Below are positions 8,901 to 13,401 of a stretch of 13,401 bases of DNA, one piece after another. A program made the position numbers and the translations under genes. Source of the stretch: Amoebophrya sp. AT5.2 (Eukaryota; Sar; Dinophyceae; Syndiniales; Amoebophryaceae); NCBI GenBank assembly GCA_005223375.1, contig RXOD01005572.1:1-13401 (forward strand). The letters are read 5' to 3'. The notes beneath the pieces are model-generated. The model saw only the letters and a program-made list of their open reading frames with translations, made no database searches and was not told the DNA's origin. Position 1 is the stretch's first letter. Every line of letters begins with the position of its first letter.

Positions 8901-11900
8901 GCCGAACGAAAGCCAGGCTGCACCGCTCGCGCCATTGTCTCGTTTGCGGGAAGGATCGGAAAAGCGGGCCTCCTCGCCTTGCGACCCTCCCTCGGCCAGT
9001 GTGGTCCACCTGCCGACAGGTATTCCCCCCCCACTCGACAGCGCGCGCCGACTGTCTTCACTGTGCTTTGAAGAACTGCGTTGTGAGGACGAATGACTTG
9101 CTTCCTCTGTACTAGTTTTCTCCTTGCTCGAAGTCGCCGAGCTGGAATCTGCCGCAGCCGGACTCGCATCGTCGTTGTTCTCGCTCGCGCGAGAATCCGA
9201 CGCATGATCGGAAGCACTGCTACTCTTTGATTTGTCGCTCGACGCCGCATGGGATGCGTCTTCCTCGTCTCCTTTGCTCGCTGGCTTCTGACTGCCCGAC
9301 GGCTCCTCCTCCGTTTGCTCCTCCTGTTTCTGCTCAGTACTCTTTTCTCCCCCACGCAGCGAGAGGAGGCGCACTTCCTTTGCGATTCCGATGCCGGCGG
9401 CGCTGTCGCTGCTCTCCCGCAAGCCACCCACGACGGCGAGACTGCGGCATCCGGTATCCACGTGGGCTACGTGAAAGGCAGTTCGGCCCGAGCCGCCGCC
9501 CTTCTCCCACCCACTGACTCTCTCCCACCGCTGCTTCCTGACGTCGAAAAACCACATCTGTTCGTCCGCCGTCGCGAAAGACCCGCGCGCCACCAGGCCC
9601 CCAAACAGCAGGAGCCCTCCTTCATCTTCGTGATCTCGTAGTCCCTCCACCGCGCTAGCCCTTTCCACCGAATTACTAGAGTCCGGCTGCAACAAGTCTC
9701 TCGGGCGACGCTGGCACAAACTCAGAGTGTGTCCGACGCGGGCCTGTGGCACATCCGCGGGCTTCCGTGCACTTCCCCCCAGCCGCGTCCATATCGGGTG
9801 TTCGGTCGTACCGTCTTCGCGGCGGCGCGTGGTGAGAGATGTCCCGCGGTCCTCACGATCCAGCTGATCTCGCTCTCGTCGAGACACAGACCGTGGCATC
9901 GGCTCCTGCGACTCGCGAACCGCGTGTTCCGTTTGGCGGATCAATCCCCGCACGTCGACCTGCCACAGGTCGTTGGACAGGGCTCCGTTCGCCTTTTGTC
10001 CGCCGAACAGGACCCAGTGGTCGCGCAGCCGCGCGCCGCCAATAAAATGACGCTGCTGGAACCGCGAAGGCTGTTTTTTTCGCGGTTTTTTGCATCGGTG
10101 CTCTTATGCCAAAGGTTGCAGCCTGCAAAAACAAAATCTACTTCCGCGACAAAATCAGAAAGTCGTTCTAGTTCTTGTCGTGAACGTGAACGACGAGCCC
10201 ATTTGCTATACTCAAATTCACTTTGCTTGACGTATAGCAGATACCACTCTGTCGCACTTGCGCCATCGGTAGAAGCTGTCCTCGTCGTCAGGACCCTTTT
10301 GCCGCTTCGAGGATAACTCACGCGCCCGCGCGTTGGGTTCGATCGGCAGCCGGATGAGCCACATGTCGTCCAGGTAGCGACCGTCCGCGTCGCGACCCCC
10401 GAACATAACAAAGTAGCCATCGCTCGTCCCCGTGGCCACGTGTCCAAACCGCGGCTTCGGCTTTTGCAGGTAGATGCCGTGCGCGTCGTCCAGGTCTGTC
10501 CAGAGCGGACCTGCTGAGGGAGACGACGTTGGAGCGAGCATTGCGTAGAGCCGGTTGGACAACGGCGCAGATATTCCGTCGCTGCTTGCGTGGAGTTGCG
10601 ACGCAGCGACGCCCCCGAATTTCACCACGTAGGGCCCCACCACCGTGACGGTGTGGCCGAAGAAGCCCGCGTGTGACGTTGCAACTGCTGCACCCCCACT
10701 CCTTCCAGCGAGTTGTCCATCCTTCGCCGCAGCCGCGGATGCAGCTCTTTCTCCAGAAACAACTGCTGGTGAAACTGCGAGAGCGTCTACCGCTGCAGAA
10801 GCAGGTGCCATGGAGCCTGCTCCCGGGCACGCGGCCTCGAAGGGGCGTGAGAACGTGACCTGCGCGGTGATCTGGATATCAACCGTGTGGTTCCCCGTTC
10901 GCCGCACGTCCGTTTGCGAGAGGCGGAGCGGAACCGCTTCAGCGATATCGTTGCAGACGTTCAGTGGAATAATCAGGAACTCCCCCGCCATGTTCACGCC
11001 TGCGATCGCCCTCCCGCCCACGGTCGCGCTGCCGGCGAGATACCGCGTGCACGGCGTGAGCCCCTTGGACACGTGAAGTTGCGGAGCGTCTGAGTTCTCG
11101 GCTCGTGGTCCTGCTCCGGGGGGGGCAGCGGAGGTAGGACCGTTTCGGGGACGAAGGAGCACCTTGATGTCGCGTTTGGGCTCCACGGTGCGCTCCTTCT
11201 GGAAAATGGCCCCCACGGTGTTGGAAATCCAGTTGGAGATCTTGCTGTGCGACGACGGAGTTTTCTTGCGCGGCGACGTGGTTGCGTTTTGCTTTCCTTC
11301 TGCAGTTTGCTCCAAACGACGCCGGCGACCACTTTCTTTTTGCTCTTCAGTGCCCGAGCTTCCAGGCACTGCGTTTGGTTTCTGGCCCGTGGTGGAAGAT
11401 GGCGGGGTCGCTTGCTGCTCCTCTTCCGAGTTCCCCGACGCCTCTGCTTCACTGCTGCTGCTGCCCCGCGCACCATGTATTTCCTCCTCGTTGCCCGGAT
11501 GTACGGTTTTCGCCCGACTCGACTTGGCTGCGGCTGGTTTTTCCGCTGTGTAAGGTTCCGTGATCTCGGTGTCGCTGAGGACTTCTGACAACTCCGCAGC
11601 CCCTTTCCGCGTGGCCGCAAACACGCGCATCTTCGTAGCGGCTGCCGCCGGCAGCACTGCGCCCTCGACGGTTACGTCCAGTTTCGTCACGGTCGATGAT
11701 GAGACATCAGCACCACGGTGTTCCTCATCTCTCCGGCTGCTTTCCTGCGCGACTGCGAGGAGCCGCCGACTACGATCGAGAAGAGTATCGTCTGCGCCTT
11801 CATGTGATCGAGTGGTCTCTCGTGTTAGCGAGATCCCGACTCCACGCTCGTCCGCCCGCAGCCACGTCGCGAGGCCTCGGCGCGCGATCCGCGCAGTGAC

Positions 11901-12389
11901 GTTGCCGACGACGTGCAGCGTTAGCGTGACCTTGTCCACGTAGTGGCAACTAATCGTCACGTTTACCGCCGCAAAACCGGTGTAGGTCGATTGGACTTGG
12001 ATGTCGTTGCCGTCGCTACTATCCGTTCGACGGAGGATGCTGTAATTCGTCGAAATCGTCTCGCCCACAGCCGAGAACTTTGACTGCAGCCGGCCGAAGC
12101 GGGCATCCTCCACATCCTGTCCGGTCGACTCCGCGTCACCCGCGGCGGGGAAGCTGGTCGGAAGGGCCGCGTCTCGAGAGCTGCTTTCTGCGCAACGCAG
12201 GAATGCCAACTGCGAACAGACAGCCAAGATTGCCGGCGCGAACCGGTGCACTAGCGAAGAGGACACAGCAGGCTTTCTTCGAGTGGCTAAAAGCGGTCGC
12301 GCTCCCGAACGCGGATCATCTGGTGTCCAACATCTTCGCATTACCATTCCCTCATCGCGCACCGGCATCTGCCCTTTCCTCTTCGGCAT
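5913..12389 (-). CDS. kelch-repeat / GCC2-GCC3 multi-pass membrane protein, two exons (12389-10245, 10070-5913), about 2100 aa
   Basis: Exon 1 starts at the ATG at 12387-12389 and gives residues 1-715; exon 2 gives 716-2100 and ends at TGA 5913-5915. Residues 44-67 are hydrophobic (signal peptide or anchor after a long basic N-region, likely cut near RCA-ESS). Residues 100-270 and 440-525 are beta-rich with Cys 148, 447, 479 and 521; 280-390 is low-complexity. Kelch blades follow: FGG at 591-593 and 663-665, a blade across the exon junction (FGG 737-739, W734, DLWQVDV), another at 825-900, and 910-953. A Ser/Glu/Lys-rich insert (955-1059) precedes further blade-like pieces up to 1177. Four CxxC pairs (Cys 1308-1362) form a GCC2/GCC3 ephrin-receptor-like module. 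Membrane segments lie near 1491-1513, 1542-1561, 1908-1933 and 1942-1964. The 1562-1907 loop has Cys 1663, 1682, 1690, 1696 and 1699. The kelch part is probably extracellular or luminal. Kelch propellers bind proteins or glycans; a receptor role is inferred. Confidence 0.85.
10060..10087. repeat. 9-bp inverted repeat enclosing the 3' splice site of the kelch intron
   Basis: AACCGCGAA (10060-10068) and TTCGCGGTT (10079-10087) are perfect complements with a 10-base loop. Read on the coding (minus) strand, the loop is A-rich and contains the CAG (10073-10071) that ends the intron, so one arm is intronic and the other lies in the first codons of exon 2. Confidence 0.8.
10071..10244 (-). other. 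intron of the kelch gene (GT-AG, 174 nt, phase 0)
   Basis: The exon 1 frame runs into a TGA 9 codons past the junction, and the exon 2 frame is blocked upstream by TAA, so an intron is needed. Donor GTATCT begins at 10244 after codon GTG. Acceptor AAACAG ends at 10071 before codon CCT. The join gives WRKCDRV then PSRFQQRHFIGG, a normal kelch strand pattern (Trp, then Pro-x-Arg-x-x-x-His before the next FGG), which is the main argument. An acceptor two positions earlier in phase (after GAG, near 10107) would also be in frame, adding 12 basic residues. A stronger-looking pyrimidine tract with TTTGCAG ends at 10123 but leads out of frame. Both intron ends carry inverted repeats, listed separately. 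cDNA would settle the exact sites. Confidence 0.7.
10204..10239. repeat. 8-bp inverted repeat just inside the 5' end of the kelch intron
   Basis: TGCTATAC (10204-10211) and GTATAGCA (10232-10239) are perfect complements with a 20-base loop. On the coding strand the stem starts five bases after the donor GT, and the loop contains the stop codon that ends the unspliced exon 1 frame. Confidence 0.75.
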
Positions 12390-12444
12390 CGCGTTACGGC
12401 TGCGCCCCGGTCCGGCTCGAGCAGCGACAGCAGCTGCGAAAGCG

Positions 12445-12741
12445 TTACTGGAGTTTGTGTTTGACTTCCCGCAGCGGCACGAGGTTTCCGATCCACGGGT
12501 ACTTTTCCTTGTCGGTCTTGCCGCCCTTCTTGCCGTCGGCCTTTTGGTTAGCGGTCTTGCGGTTCTTCATGAACTTCTGCTGCTTTAGGTTCGCGATGAT
12601 CTTCATCGCGTTTTTCGCCGAGGTTCCAAACCAACGCTCCAGACCGGCAGTAGCGACGAGCGGCAGCGGCAGTGGTCGTCGTCGCGCATGGCTTTTTAAA
12701 CCACCGTAGTTGTGCGTGATCGGCTGCAAGTGTCGCAGCAT
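12445..12741 (-). CDS. small basic protein, possible mitochondrial targeting (98 aa)
   Basis: The ATG at 12739-12741 is the first Met after an in-frame TGA at about 12787, and the frame ends with TAA 55 nt before the ATG of the kelch gene. I do not recognise the family. Residues 1-45 have few acidic residues and several Arg/His, with an RRR cluster at 20-22 and a WFGTSAKNAMK stretch, which resembles a mitochondrial presequence. Residues 52-80 are very Lys/Asn/Gln-rich, as in small RNA-binding or ribosomal proteins. The C-terminus (YPWIGNLVPLREVKHKLQ, 81-98) is less biased and looks like a folded or docking segment. A mitochondrial ribosome-associated protein is one possibility, but that is a guess from composition. 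The frame could instead be the last exon of a longer gene. Same strand and tight spacing put it in the same transcriptional array as the kelch gene. Confidence 0.5.
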   Translation of the reverse strand: MLRHLQPITHNYGGLKSHARRRPLPLPLVATAGLERWFGTSAKNAMKIIANLKQQKFMKNRKTANQKADGKKGGKTDKEKYPWIGNLVPLREVKHKLQ

Positions 12742-13287
12742 TTTTTGGTGCGGCGGATTGTATCGCGAGTTGGTAGTTGTATCTTGTCAAACACCGACGC
12801 TTCCATTCCACCACACTGCGGCTCGCATTTTCTCCGCGCAGAGTCGGGATCAAGACCGCAAGCGGGCGGGCACCATCCGATTTATTACTGCAAGAGACGG
12901 CGCGTCCTCCTTGGAGGGGCGTGCACGCGCATTTTTGTTGGAGGCTCGTCTAAGCTAGGTAAACAAATGCTGCCCGTGAACCTGCATGCGCCGGAAATAC
13001 AGGATACTCTAAAGTGGTCCTCGACTCTCCTTCGCTTAGCATCTCAGTGTAGCGGCACCCATTGCGTAGAGTCCCTCATACTGCAACCAGTGGCGCGCGC
13101 TGAAGGTGACAAACGGAAGCGGTTGCACCTCCTCACACGCACGCCTTGCGAGCTGCCTGATTCCCGCTGCTCTCACGACAAGCTGCGGGGAACGAAGTAT
13201 TAAGGGGCGAATATCTAACATTCGCACCCAACTTCAACGTGATTAGTCTCTTGCCAGCCGTCAACACCGTCTCGCTCTGTTATACCA
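12742..13287. other. intergenic stretch without a supported gene
   Basis: About 550 bases lie between the possible upstream stop and the start of the 98-residue gene. The longest minus-strand frame with a Met (13036-13221, 61 codons, Arg-rich N-terminus) has no further support, though it could be a presequence exon of the next gene. On the plus strand a frame is open from 12712 to 13203, but it does not begin with ATG and shows no domain. Read on the minus strand there is an AATAAA (12881-12886), a possible polyadenylation signal for the gene entering from the right. A pyrimidine-rich tract ending in TTGCAG lies just 3' of it on the minus strand and could serve as a splice or trans-splice acceptor. 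Confidence 0.4.
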
Positions 13288-13401
13288 TTACTGCTGCCAG
13301 ATGAAGAGGACTGCGCGGGCCGCGCGAGGGCCCGCGCCCGAGACAATCAGAAACGTGGCCGAGGGGGTCAATCCGGCCCCGTTTGCGCGTCTCTTTCCAT
13401 A
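13288..13401 (-). CDS. possible 3' end of an upstream gene (partial, runs off right edge)
   Basis: Read on the minus strand from the last base of the window, this frame is open for 37 codons and ends at a TAA at 13288-13290. The stretch is GC-rich like the exons of the neighbours and unlike the DNA just left of it, and it has the same direction as every other gene here. The peptide is small, basic and rich in Ala, Gly and Arg, ending in a short hydrophobic patch (VLFIWQQ). No domain is recognisable. A second minus-strand frame is also open until a TAA at 13280-13282, so even the frame is uncertain. It could equally be untranslated DNA whose GC-rich hairpins keep frames open by chance. Confidence 0.22.
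   Translation of the reverse strand, partial: YGKRRANGAGLTPSATFLIVSGAGPRAARAVLFIWQQ
13313..13337. repeat. GC-rich inverted repeat, 9-bp arms
   Basis: GCGCGGGCC at 13313-13321 is perfectly complementary to GGCCCGCGC at 13329-13337, with a 7-base loop. It falls inside the possible C-terminal coding piece at the right edge. It would form a very stable stem in RNA of either strand. Confidence 0.7.
13351..13384. repeat. imperfect inverted repeat, 10-bp arms with one mismatch
   Basis: AAACGTGGCC (13351-13360) pairs with GGCCCCGTTT (13375-13384) at nine of ten positions across a 14-base loop. It lies 13 bases from the hairpin at 13313-13337, so the right edge has two consecutive stem-loops. Confidence 0.55.

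Noticed and set aside
7525..9115. Several long plus-strand frames (7525-8229, 7758-8582, 8584-9096, 8594-9115)
   Set aside because: All are antisense shadows of kelch exon 2, whose minus-strand frame contains recognisable kelch, CxxC and membrane segments.
10123..10244. Intron ending at the TTTGCAG acceptor as the main form of the kelch gene
   Set aside because: Despite its better pyrimidine tract, it puts the reading frame out of register with the kelch blades and stops after 89 codons. Kept only as a possible alternative form.
12080..12709. Plus-strand frame of 209 codons
   Set aside because: It lies antisense to the kelch exon 1 and the 98-residue gene, is Arg/Pro/Ser-rich without domains, and is explained by GC-rich coding on the other strand.
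12712..13203. Plus-strand frame of 163 codons
   Set aside because: It begins at GTG rather than ATG and has no domain or support.
1..13401. tRNA or rRNA genes, CRISPR arrays, insertion sequences, viral genes, bacterial operons
   Set aside because: No cloverleaf box pairs, regular spaced repeats, transposase-like frames or Shine-Dalgarno patterns were seen. The split genes argue against prokaryotic origin.

Overview
The window is eukaryotic nuclear DNA, GC-rich in its coding parts and very compact. Two large genes are each interrupted by one short GT-AG intron, no Shine-Dalgarno-like sites are seen, and the proteins are of eukaryotic type: an MFSD1-like transporter with 12 membrane segments, and a kelch / GCC2-GCC3 membrane protein. 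Every gene that can be supported lies on the minus strand, and one intergenic gap is only 55 nt. One-way gene arrays, tight spacing and few short structured introns would fit an alveolate, for example a compact syndinian dinoflagellate such as Amoebophrya. That placement is inference from style alone; no taxonomic marker is visible.

Layout in transcription order, from the right edge to the left. (1) 13288-13401 may be the last 37 codons of a gene entering from the right. (2) 12445-12741 is a 98-residue basic protein with a mitochondrial-type N-terminus. (3) 5913-12389 is a two-exon gene for a membrane protein of about 2100 residues: signal or anchor segment, beta-rich N-terminal region, kelch propeller interrupted by low-complexity sequence, GCC2/GCC3 cysteine module, four membrane segments, a long cysteine-bearing loop and a tail. 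Its intron is 10071-10244. (4) 2150-5313 is a two-exon gene for an MFSD1-like transporter with a low-complexity tail of about 457 residues; its intron is 4077-4207. (5) 1077-1469 is a possible secreted protein of 130 residues (weak). (6) 318-860 is a small secreted cysteine-rich protein. The left 317 bases are AT-richer with no firm gene.

The most interesting signals are two. First, both introns carry perfect inverted repeats at or around their splice sites. In the kelch gene the 3' splice site that keeps the propeller in frame sits in the loop of a 9-bp hairpin. In the transporter gene an 8-bp inverted repeat ends directly before the 3' splice site. This resembles introner-type mobile introns and deserves a genome-wide check. 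Second, the kelch protein's domain order is unusual.

Functionally the window looks weighted to membrane and secreted proteins: a probable lysosomal/vacuolar solute exporter, a large possible receptor, and one or two small secreted proteins. Nothing shows that they work together in one pathway. Shared direction and tight spacing suggest co-transcription, but do not prove it.
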